This document shows, piece by piece, positions 1 to 9,146 of a stretch of 64,000 nucleotides of DNA. The stretch is from Maea johnstoni. Its lineage: Eukaryota; Annelida; Polychaeta; Spionida; Magelonidae. Position 1 is the first letter of the stretch; each line of letters begins with the position of its first letter. The stretch covers positions 22,024,856 through 22,088,855 of the forward strand of contig OZ012689.1 in assembly GCA_963942565.1 (NCBI GenBank), in the 5' to 3' direction. The notes beneath the pieces are model-generated. The model did not search any database. It was given only the letters and a program-made list of their open reading frames with translations, and was not told where the DNA came from. The translations under genes and the position numbers were made by a program.

Positions 1-117
1 TACAATACATTTCCTAAGTCGTGTCAGCAGTAGAAGAAATGTGGTACCATAGAAATGAATATAGTTACTAAAGGAGTGGGCGCGGGACGTTAAGACTGTA
101 TATCATGATGTCTAACC

Positions 118-251
118 ACTTGGTCATGGTGGCTTCAGCTCTGTGGCCTGAAGCATGAAAGTCATAATCCTCAAAGCCACAGCGAAAATCAAATCCTGTA
201 TTTGACTGTGTTACCCTCCTGAAATAAAGATTATCATTATTATTATTATTA

Positions 252-304
<53 letters not shown>

Positions 305-331
305 ATTATTATTATTATTATTATTATTATC
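118..331 (+). repeat. SINE-like copy with ATT-repeat tail
   Basis: The body ends in GTTACCCTCCTGAAATAAAG followed by a TTA/ATT tail to about 331. The same kind of ending recurs at 5462-5575, 27639-27722 and 56940-57050, and the bodies share GTGGCC..AAGCATGAAA. A repeated body with a fixed 3' end and a simple-repeat tail is typical of a SINE. I see no clear tRNA-type A/B boxes, so the class is inferred. It sits in the intron before the final GAD exon. Confidence 0.5.
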
Positions 332-405
332 ATGGTGGTTTTGGAGCTACCTCATGCACCTCTTAATTCTACATGCCAAATAATAACGTTATTTCTCACC
401 AATAG

Positions 406-591
406 GTGGCGCCAGCGATCAAGGGCAAGATGATGGAGTGCGGCACGACCATGGTGGGCTACCAGCCACTGGACCACTACCCCAACTTCTTCCGCATGGT
501 CATCTCCAACCCCGGCAGCACCGAGGACGACATCGACTTCCTTCTCAGCGAGATAGAGCGACTTGGAGAGGAGGTTCAGCTTGGTAATTAA
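406..591 (+). CDS. GAD: Glutamate decarboxylase, last coding exon (partial gene)
   Basis: This is the C-terminal 61 residues of a pyridoxal-phosphate group II decarboxylase that makes GABA from glutamate. The exon opens after an AG acceptor (404-405) with GTG, which is an internal valine and not a start codon. Visible matches to animal GAD1/GAD2 are [24 protein letters not shown] and [13 protein letters not shown]. The arginine of NFFRM contacts the substrate carboxylate in vertebrate GAD structures. Vertebrate GADs end at about ERLGQDL, while this one ends [11 protein letters not shown], a few residues longer. The rest of the gene, including the PLP lysine, lies to the left of the window. 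CSAD and GADL1 are close relatives, but GTTMVGYQP and FFRMVISNP fit GAD better. The stop TAA at 589-591 is the start of a minisatellite. Confidence 0.88.
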   Translation: MAPAIKGKMMECGTTMVGYQPLDHYPNFFRMVISNPGSTEDDIDFLLSEIERLGEEVQLGN

Positions 592-1345
592 ACCCCAATG
601 AGAGAATTAATCCTCAATGAGAGACAGCGACTGGAAGAGGAGGTTCAGCTTGGCAATTAATCCTAAATGAGAGAAATGATCCTCAATGAGAGAGGGAGAC
701 AGGGAGGGGAGGTTCAGGTTGATAATTAATCCTCAATGAGAGAATCCTCAATGAGATAATTAATCCTCAATGGGTGAGTTAATCCTCAAGGAGATAATCC
801 TCAATGGGTGAATTCATCCTAAAGGAGAGAATTAATCCTCAATGAGAGAATAGAATTAATCCTCAATGAGAGAATTAAGAATTAATCCTCAATGAGAGAA
901 TAGAATCAATCCTCAATGAGAGAATTAAGAATTAATCCTCAATGAGAGAATAGAATTAATCCTCAATGAGAGAATAGAATTAATCCTCAATGAGAGAATT
1001 AAGAATTAATCCTCAATGAGAGAATAGAATCAATCCTCAATGAGAGAATTAAGAATTAATCCTCAATGAGAGAATAGAATCAATCCTCAATGAGAGAATT
1101 AAGAATTAATCCTCAATGAGAGAATAGAATCAATCCGCAATGAGAGAATTAAGAATTAATCCTCAATGAGAGAATAGAATTAATCCTCAATGAGAGAATT
1201 AAGAATTAATCCCCAATGAGAAAATAGAATTAATCCTCAATGAGAGAATTAAGAATTAATCCTAAAGGAGAGAATTAAGAATTAATCCTCAATGAGAGAA
1301 TTTAGAATTAATCCTCAATGGGAGAATCAATCCTCAATGAGAGAA
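549..1345 (+). repeat. Minisatellite seeded by the GAD stop-codon region
   Basis: About 30 units built on AATTAATCCTCAATGAGAG. From about 830 on they alternate between a 24-bp form (ending AATAG) and a 26-bp form (ending AATTAAG), giving a 50-bp higher-order dimer. The first units are recognisable copies of the GAD coding end: GAGGAGGTTCAGCTTGGTAA at 570-589 recurs as GAGGAGGTTCAGCTTGGCAA at 638-657, and again, decayed, near 709-724. The array occupies the expected 3' UTR. Confidence 0.9.
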
Positions 1346-1354
1346 TGGGGCACC

Positions 1355-1786
1355 GTTGGTTACATCCATATTTTTGTTGACAGGAGCAACATTTGTCGAG
1401 ACAGAAGTCACTTTTGTTGACAAAAGCAACTTTTGTCCACAGAAGTTACTTTTGTCGCACAAAATTAACTGTTGTTGACAAAAGCAAGACAGAATTTGCA
1501 TTTGTCAACAGAAGTAACTTTTATTGGACAGAAGTATTTTTGTCTGTTACAAATGGCGTGGCCTTTTGCCGTTTGTAACATCTTAGTGTTTTTTCGTAGT
1601 ACCTCCCAACGTTTATAAATGGCACAATCTTTCAACTGGTTAAGGCAATCTCTAGCAGTCTGGCACAACATTAATTTTGTCAGACATTAGTAACTTCTGT
1701 TGGACAGAAGTGACTTTTGTCATCAAAGGTAACTTCTGTCTAGACGAAATTGCTTTTGTCAACAAAAGAGTGGATGTTACAAACGG
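1355..1786. mobile_element. Foldback DNA element(s) with TTTGTTGACAAAAG subrepeats
   Basis: The left side (GTTGGTTACATCC..TTTTGTTGACA..CGAGACAGAAG) is mirrored by the right side (CTGTCTAGACGAAAT..TTTTGTCAACAAAAG..GGATGTTACAAACGGC). The arms consist of short palindromic TTTTGTYGACAAAAG units. At the centre (1548-1580) the terminal motif occurs again as a hairpin, TGTTACAAATGGC / GCCGTTTGTAACA. It may therefore be two abutting elements (about 1355-1561 and 1567-1786) or one composite. No open frame is seen. Confidence 0.65.
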
Positions 1787-1795
1787 CGTTCAATA

Positions 1796-4199
1796 GAGGA
1801 GTCCCACCTTAATAATCAACCTTCCTCCTTGTTCAATAATATTGAACCTAATATTATGCAACAATATCCTATATTGTAGATTCTGTGTTGCGCATGTAAG
1901 GTTCAATGTTCAATCTAATTTTATGTTAACAGAAATAATTTAGCATAAAACCCACAAACGGACACCCAAGCTATGCTTCTTGGTCATAAAAGTGTTATTA
2001 AGTAACGTATGATATGCCCTCTCCCAGCAAATATTCTGGATCTTTCATCATGGAAACAAATACATGCTATTTAGGTTGATAATATGCTTGTTGTATTTGC
2101 GTTAATACAAATTTCAAATCAAGGCCATTAAATTTCCTGCTTTTACTGAACCAATATGGTGGACATTTACAATTTATCCAATTCGATCGCTGGTTGGAAG
2201 TGGAAAAAGTCCGATAATCCAATTAAAACAGCGTTGTTTTTAATCTATGACGGCAATACTAGTACATAGACCTAGCCGTCGGACACTGAGAAGAGGGAAA
2301 CTACGGTTTCCTAAATCTTGTATGTGTCCAGGATATAGGAAATTGCTTCCGACATGGTTTTGGGCGGAAGCCTGCTATCATAGTGTTTAGAAGGTAACAT
2401 TAAACCCTAGCCCCTATTCAATACCAGAAATACGTAAAAGGGTACTAGGGTTTCGGTACTGTACTAAGTTTCCTCCTTATTGAAAGTGGGAAATTTTGAA
2501 TAAATTTAGGTGTTCTTTTGCTGACAAATTTTTTTGCAAAATCTCCAGTGATAACACTTAACAAAGGTATCAACATATGATTTTACACTAACATAGATTG
2601 CAAAGTTAATAATTTATTTTTAAAAAAAAGTCATTTACTATTGACTGTATCCAATCAAATCTAGTATGGTATGACAAAATCAAGCATGTAGTGCCAAAAC
2701 AGTGTAACTCATTTGTATAGTATCCTATTTTAGAGTACTATGTGTTATGGTACTACATGCACTGTAAACATGAACATAGGATGACAGATATTTAGTCTTT
2801 CCAGTGATAGCGTTCAAGACGCTCAAAGTGTACGACAGACAGTTGTGTATAGAATTTATTTATTTACCATAGGGTTGTTAGGTAGAACTCTAATGGCCGA
2901 TATGGTTCTAGTATATCTCCGTAGGTGGCAGCTATGTAACAATGACCTTGTTATAGTATATCTTATTACTTGTTAAAAACTGTTTGCGTACTATATACCT
3001 CTGGTCAGTTATGACTTAAAGAGGTTCACTTACATTTCAATAGATGGCGCGTGTGAATGAATGCGTGATTTACACAATACTCATCTAATGTCAATCAATG
3101 ACTATCAATGTCTCATTTCAAATTCATGGATGCATTTGTGCATCTGTGTAATATTTTCGAAGTTAAGGCCTCTTTATTTCGAGTCTTTCTCAACAGAACA
3201 TGATCTCAAATTCACTTGTTATTTTACTTAAATAAGAGTATATTTTAAAAAGTTACCCTTGCTAAGTCTTCCAAAAATCCAACGTCTGAATGCCTTCCAA
3301 AATGTCACATTTGTATTATGTTCAGAAATGGGGGACAATTTGTGCACTCCCGATGCATTTGGGATTAAAAGGGTCTCAACGCTGATATGGGGGTCCCTTG
3401 AGCTACCTCTGACTAAACTGTCAAAACATTCCACTAGCAATGCTCGCATTGGTGTACTACCGTTTACCCATCGCAGCCACTACAGAGCCGACATTTAATT
3501 CCTGCACTAAATATGTGGGCAGCCCAGGCATAATACACGCCCGGTTGCCACACATTTTCCTGGGCATGGATGACCTCACAACTGAACGTAGTTTTAATTC
3601 GCAAGCTCGGTGGATCATTGATGTTCTAGGCTTTGTTCTGTGACATGTTATTCACGGGTGTTTGTACAACAAGGCACTGCAGGCCTCCGATCGACTGGTG
3701 CGGGAATTAGATGTCCGTATTGTACGGGTGAATTTGCTCTAGATAGCAAAGCTATACAGTTTATCCACCACAGTCACTGGGGTAATCCAATAACCTTGGT
3801 GTATACTATTCGAGTACTTCAACGAGAAAAAACAAAAGTTCATTCTAAGTTCATATTTTGAATACTAGTGGTTGTTATCCTTATACCCATTTGAACTAGA
3901 GCCTCTTTCATAGCAGTTTCCAAAGGATGTGCTCTAATATATATGTGGTAGAATTGTGTGCACTGATGTCCTCCTACAAGGTTTGATAAAATTGCAGTAT
4001 TGTGTTAGAAAACCAAATGGATGTACACTGTAAAAGTCATGGAAATACATGTATAGAATGAAATGTCAAATACAGTTGTTATATAATCATTACTGTTATC
4101 GCTGCCATAATAATTGTTGAGATGTATAGTGTGCATACATTAGAGGACAAGTTTTACTATATGTATAGTCTATATATAAATATGAATGAATATATAAGC

Positions 4200-4295
<96 letters not shown>

Positions 4296-4889
4296 AACTT
4301 GTATAAAGTGTATAAATTGTTAGAAAGTGATACCGTCATACCGAGTCATTATTGTACGATAAAAATAAAGAAACGATATCTACGTACATTTTTCAGTCAA
4401 CAGGGTAGCGATGTAACAATGTAGTATTCGTCTTCTAACTTTTTAAGATAAGATACCCTGACAGATGATTCCTATACATTCAATCGAGATGAAAACATTA
4501 TTTGGGGTCTGTGAGGTCTGTAATATATATAGTGTGTCGATTGTAGCTTTACAACTACAAAATAATATTACATATACAACAAAAGTTAACTTTTAGTCAA
4601 TAAAACAAGAAATGTTGCTAGGTCATACAATAAACATATTTACACATAAAGTGTAGAAACATTCGCTCGCGATTTAATATCCAACTGAAAGAGTTGTATT
4701 CTAATCATAACACCTGCGTGTTATTATGATTGGATTATCTTAACAATAATTTCGAATTGCATAACAATTGAACAATAAAGTATATTATCAACACAATAAC
4801 CTAATTTCCTTGTCTGTTCTTCCTGAATGCCCATCTCATACATCTACATGTACCTTTCATCACAGGTTTAGTTCTGTTTTAATCGTCGC
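1796..4889. other. Intergenic stretch without a recognisable gene
   Basis: AT-rich DNA with no long coding frame and no protein I recognise. Short open frames at 3228-3861 overlap each other on both strands, show no splice-site pattern and look like chance. The only clear structure is the AT microsatellite at 4202-4296. Confidence 0.6.
4202..4296. repeat. AT dinucleotide microsatellite
   Basis: A nearly pure AT run of about 90 bp. Open frames through it encode only YI repeats and are not genes. Confidence 0.95.
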
Positions 4890-5101
4890 TTAACCCTCCC
4901 AGTGCTGAGGCTACTTTCGTCCAAAGCAGAGGGACGCAAATGTCAAGTTGAAAACCACCTAACCGTGGCATGTGGGTGTTCATTGGATAGCGTTTTCTGA
5001 GAACTCAGATGAGTACACATGTGCCAGGGTTTCAGTCATTTTTCAGGTCTTTTTCATCATTTTGCTTTGGCCAAATTAGCCAGCAGCAACACAAGGGTTA
5101 A
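4890..5101 (-). mobile_element. piggyBac-like MITE (family pB1), full length
   Basis: TTAA on both ends. Read on the plus strand it starts CCCTCCCAGTGCTGAGGCTA and ends CAGCAACACAAGGG. The family consensus has ends CCCTTATGCTGCTGGTGGCT and CCCTTCCAATGCTGAGGCTA. TTAA target duplications and CCCT/AGGG termini are piggyBac hallmarks. It lies head to head with the copy at 5135. Confidence 0.85.
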
Positions 5102-5134
5102 TGTGGGTTCCTCCACCAGTCAAATTCCAGCTGT

Positions 5135-5345
5135 TTAACCCATATGCTGCTGGTGACTAATATGGCCAATACAAAATGATGCAAAAAAGCTGAAAAATGA
5201 CTGAAACCCTGGTACATGGGTACTAATCTCATAGCACTCAGTGAGAGCTATCTAATAAGTACCAACATGACAAGATTTAGAAGGTTTTCAAAAATTGTAG
5301 CATCCTTTTGCTTTGGACGAAAGTAGCCTCAGCATTCGAGGGATT
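5135..5345 (+). mobile_element. piggyBac-like MITE (pB1)
   Basis: Starts TTAACCCATATGCTGCTGGT and ends CTCAGCATTCGAGGG. The left TTAA is kept and the right one has drifted to TTGC. It is in inverted orientation to its neighbour 34 bp to the left, so the pair could fold into a large hairpin. Confidence 0.85.
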
Positions 5346-5461
5346 GCAGACTGATTCGCTTACCACGGTACTAGATCTCTAGTATATCAATATGGAATTC
5401 TGTATCTTATGCTATAAAAAGGCCATCATCTCCCTCATTACTCAAGGGAAAATGTATTGGA

Positions 5462-5575
5462 GAACAATTTTGCAACCCTGTGGCCCTAAGCATGAAAAGT
5501 ATAATCCTTAAATCTGAGGGCCTAAGTGAAAAACAATTCTTGCATTTGACTTGCTACCCTCATGAAATAAAGAGT
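5462..5575 (+). repeat. SINE-like copy
   Basis: Shares TGTGGCCCTAAGCATGAAA, GCATTTGACT and CTACCCTCATGAAATAAAGA with the copy at 118-331. It lacks a long simple-repeat tail. Confidence 0.5.
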
Positions 5576-5722
5576 ATGCAATTTGAAAGGAGCAAAAATG
5601 TTTTTAAAATGTAATACTCTTTCCTAGATCCTCAGCATTGATCTTTCCTCCTGTAATTTAATGGTCTTCGGTCAACATCTGTGGATGGAAGCTGTGTTTT
5701 AAATCACCTTGCAGGATTTTAA

Positions 5723-5836
5723 GGGGTCAACAGTCAGGCCGTCCATATAAGTGGCACCTAAGTGCCAAACAATACAATTCGCAAACGAAAGTGCCACTTT
5801 GACGCCACCTATATGGACGGCATGACTAGTGACCCC
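5723..5836. mobile_element. Palindromic MITE, 114 bp
   Basis: Near-perfect terminal inverted repeats of about 35 bp: GGGGTCA..AGTCA.GCCGTCCATATA.GTGGC on the left and its complement ending GACCCC on the right. Most of the element would form one hairpin. The superfamily is not determined because no clear target duplication is visible. Confidence 0.7.
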
Positions 5837-7965
5837 ATTATGTACCTTGGATTTTCAACCGGGATTTAACAATGATAGCTTATGCAAAGTTTAATGGATT
5901 TCTAACTGGGATATTTTTTAAATGGACTTCAAAATTGTATATGTCACGGTCACCTTGTCGAATACCCTACTATGCTTTTAAAGGGCTCAAATAAAGTAAT
6001 CCGACATACGTCAATGACCTTGGATTAATATACCATTTCCATGTTAGATCTCAGCTTTTAAAAACTGGGCATGGTGTTCAGACGCTTACATTTCCAACCT
6101 GAACGACCCCCAAAACCAGCCACTTTCGCAACCTTTCTTCCTTTAACGAATGATAATTGTCATTATATTCTTATCGGTTGTTAGATGGCTGTTAGGCAGA
6201 ATTCAGAAGTTGAGGCTAAGGAAGATCTCAAGAATATTGCGCAAAATTTGCGATGTCCGAATGCATTGTTTACAAATGGAGAACCTATTCAAGGTTATTG
6301 ACCAGTTACTCCATTTTTTTTCTAAAGTGGTGGAAAGATCAATGCATTATAAGGTTGCGTATTACACTTTTCTAATTCTTACTCCGTTCAAACTTGATAA
6401 TTTTTTGGTCGAAAATGAGATAAAATGTATTTTTCTATTCATTCAGATTCCATATATTTTTAAGTCAAATTTGGATAAATGACATTCCTTTCCCCCCAAA
6501 ATAGTATTAGGTATAAATGTGCCAAATTTGAAGCAAAACTCATAACATGATTCCCAAGATGAATGTTTGAAGTGACCTTGATTTGGTAAAATACTAGCCT
6601 AGTCCTAGGCAAAGAAATTTATTTCACGTCTTTAATAACTTACCTTATGTTTATATAACATTCTAAGATGTCTACCCATATGTAGTACTATATTAGCTCA
6701 CCAGGCGGCCAGCATGGGTGTATTTGGACTTTTGACTGACTGGTGTGCCCACCCATGGTGCCATCTATCACAATCCACAGGAACTAACACCTAGACATTA
6801 AGCAAATGATAGAGATCAGAACAGAGAAAAGCATTTTCTAATGAAATCATAGACTAGGAGCTAGTCTAGTAAAATACTTGCTCTCAGTGATGGCCTAGAC
6901 ATTCACAGTTCATCGGTCTACGAGATGCTAATTTCTTAATGACCTTATAATTACATACACAAATCAACCCCTTATTTAGCCACCATAAAGATACATCTCT
7001 CACTGCCTCTCAGCTGAGAGAAGTAGACAGGGAGTGGGCGCTGGTCATGAATCATCAAATTTCGCTGCCTCTCACTATCTGACCTAGATAGGATAACATC
7101 CCCCAGCCAGCCAGCAGTTCACAGATGACGTGACCAATACAACCCAGGCTACAGCGCGTAATCCGAGGCGCAGATGGCGTAGAGGCTAGCATGCAGTACC
7201 TATGGGGTTGCGGATCAAGGGGATGTATTTCTCTGCTCTCAGCTTAGTACTTTACATACGGGGGAGTAGCAAATAGGGTTATAAAGGCTCAATTCCTGTA
7301 ATAACTTCAGTACTTCTGTGAAAATAATAGAAATGTTTCAGAACAAGTAATAAATTTACAGGTTTAGGAAATAATTTTGCATCCCATCAAGAAAGGGATG
7401 TGGGTATGATGCTCTCCTTGTTATGGCTTCGGAAAAGAGGAAGAAAGATAATCACCCATTGCTTATTAGATAAATAAAAGAATGGATATGTCGCCAGAGA
7501 CCAATTACTACATATATGCGCAATAGTGAAGACCTGGCTATCCCAGGGGTCTCGATTCTGGACTCAATGTGACGGTAGACAAAGACCAATGAGGGCTCCC
7601 TACCATTAATATTGTAGAAAAACTTGCGCTACAACATACACAGAACGCAACTTTTGGGATTTTCGCCGCAGCCAGCTTGTTCAGGTTGACCGGCTGGTTT
7701 CACTTGTTTTTATCCATCTAAGCCCATAGGTAAAGAATAACTCGACACATGTTTCAATTATAACCATATCTTAAACTGTTTATTTACAAATATTCTCCTA
7801 TTTTTACAAGTCTATTTGCAGGACTATGAGGCTACAGATAAGATGGCCGCCGGTAGGGTGGACCAATGAACCCAAACATGCTCAGAGCACCAACAAACTC
7901 ACACAACTTCTGCGATACCTTGGAAAAGAAATTATTACTTCAAGACATTCTGAAGAAAGATTGTT
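5837..7965. other. Intergenic stretch without a recognisable gene
   Basis: No convincing exon. A 110-codon open frame at 6150-6482 has no recognisable domain, is rich in isoleucine, leucine and lysine, and reads like chance in AT-rich DNA. Confidence 0.6.
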
Positions 7966-8163
7966 CCCTTATGCTGGTGGTGGCTAATTTGGCCAATACA
8001 AAATGATGAAAAAAAACTTGAAAATTGATTGAAACCCTGGCACATGGGTACTCATCTGAGAGAACTTGGTGAGAGCTTTCTAATGAATACCAAAATGACA
8101 GGTTTTCGTTTATCAAAAATCTTTGCATCCTTGTGTTTTGGACGAAAGCAGTGGAAGGGTTGA
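7966..8163 (+). mobile_element. piggyBac-like MITE (pB1)
   Basis: Starts CCCTTATGCTGGTGGTGGCT and ends GCAGTGGAAGGGTTGA, with diverged ends. It stops 33 bp short of the DIRS element terminus. Confidence 0.75.
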
Positions 8164-8195
8164 GAGACAAATAATTTTGTCTAAATATACCTTGA

Positions 8196-8438
8196 AATGC
8201 CCAAACCACGGGTGGTTTGCATTCTATTAACGTACAATACCTACCCTCACCTAATATGACCTTTATCTCTGACCTCACATCGTACTGCTCAGAACCAATT
8301 AAAAGACAAGGCAGAACAAAATAGTTCTCCCTTGTATTGATAATTAAATTAACCTGCCCACTGACCACCGGTCACTCCGCTAGTGCCGTGTGCTATAAAT
8401 ACAGCGCTCGTTCGTCGCCTCCTTCTCTTTTTTCTGCT
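8196..8438. repeat. DIRS right inverted terminal repeat (element 3' side)
   Basis: Runs from the AATGCCCAAACCACGGGTGG terminus to CTTCTCTTTTTTCTG. From ACCTACCCTCACC on it is the complement of the other terminus. It contains a TATAAATA box (about 8393-8400) pointing rightward, so the repeat carries a promoter on both sides of the element. Confidence 0.92.
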
Positions 8439-8486
8439 TTCCCACTGCTAATCCAAACCTATTGGGGAGGATATGGGTGGGTCCTT

Positions 8487-8583
8487 AGGTGAGGGTAGGT
8501 ATTGTACGTTAATAGAATGCAAACCACCCGTGGTTTGGGCATTCTATAACACTTAACAAAACCTACCCTCACCTAATATGACC
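8487..8583. repeat. DIRS internal complementary region
   Basis: The first half (TGAGGGTAGGTATTGTACG..GGTTTGGGC) is the complement of the 8196-8250 terminus. The second half (ATTCTATAACACTTAACAAA..ATATGACC) is the complement of the 14461-14502 terminus. In DIRS replication models this region bridges the two ends to template a circle. Confidence 0.9.
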
Positions 8584-9146
8584 AGAATAACAGAGCTTAT
8601 TCAAGGCAATAGGTTTGGGTGGTTTGTTAATCGATAAAAAATTCCGTCCTGTCCTTATGTCCGTACAAATACCCCAGATCCTATATCTAGGACCTGGCCT
8701 ACCCTATTAAAAACCCCTCTTTAATTCCTCTCCTACCCTAATCTAGGGAAGCGGAATGGGGGATGGTGGTGTGGGCTATCCTAACCTAGCTGCTCAAAAG
8801 ACTATCGTCATGAGAACTAGTGGAAAATTAAAATGTATCTTCAAAATAACTTCTTGAATGCTATCGCGTTCACCATACCTATATTTCACATCAAATCAAG
8901 AACTTATATATATATCTATATAATTCTTACTCACTTGAACAAACTCTTGCAGTGATGCCCATCCTTGGAATGCCCTCCATAATATAGGTTCCTGGATATT
9001 CATCTCCTACTGGACCATTCGTATCCTCCTAAGACTCCTTTTCCAGAACTTCAGTTGAGTGAGAATTCTAACCTTCCTCCATCGTTGAACTGGTAGTTGA
9101 CTGCAGCCATTCCTGAAATACTCCATCAATGTCCAACATAAACCAT
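8584..9146. other. DIRS non-coding segment between recombinase and internal complementary region
   Basis: Within the element, with no coding frame. It holds pyrimidine-rich stretches and a short AT run (8908-8925). No further structure recognised. Confidence 0.6.

Noticed and set aside
3228-3861. Overlapping short open frames on both strands
   Set aside because: No domain, no splice pattern, and several frames are open at once. This fits chance.
4122-4424. 100-codon frame with a long YI repeat
   Set aside because: Produced by the AT microsatellite.
6150-6482. 110-codon open frame
   Set aside because: No recognisable family, AT-driven composition, no supporting splice sites.
7940-8368. 142-codon minus-strand frame
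   Set aside because: Spans a MITE and the DIRS terminus, so it is an accidental fusion of repeat sequence.
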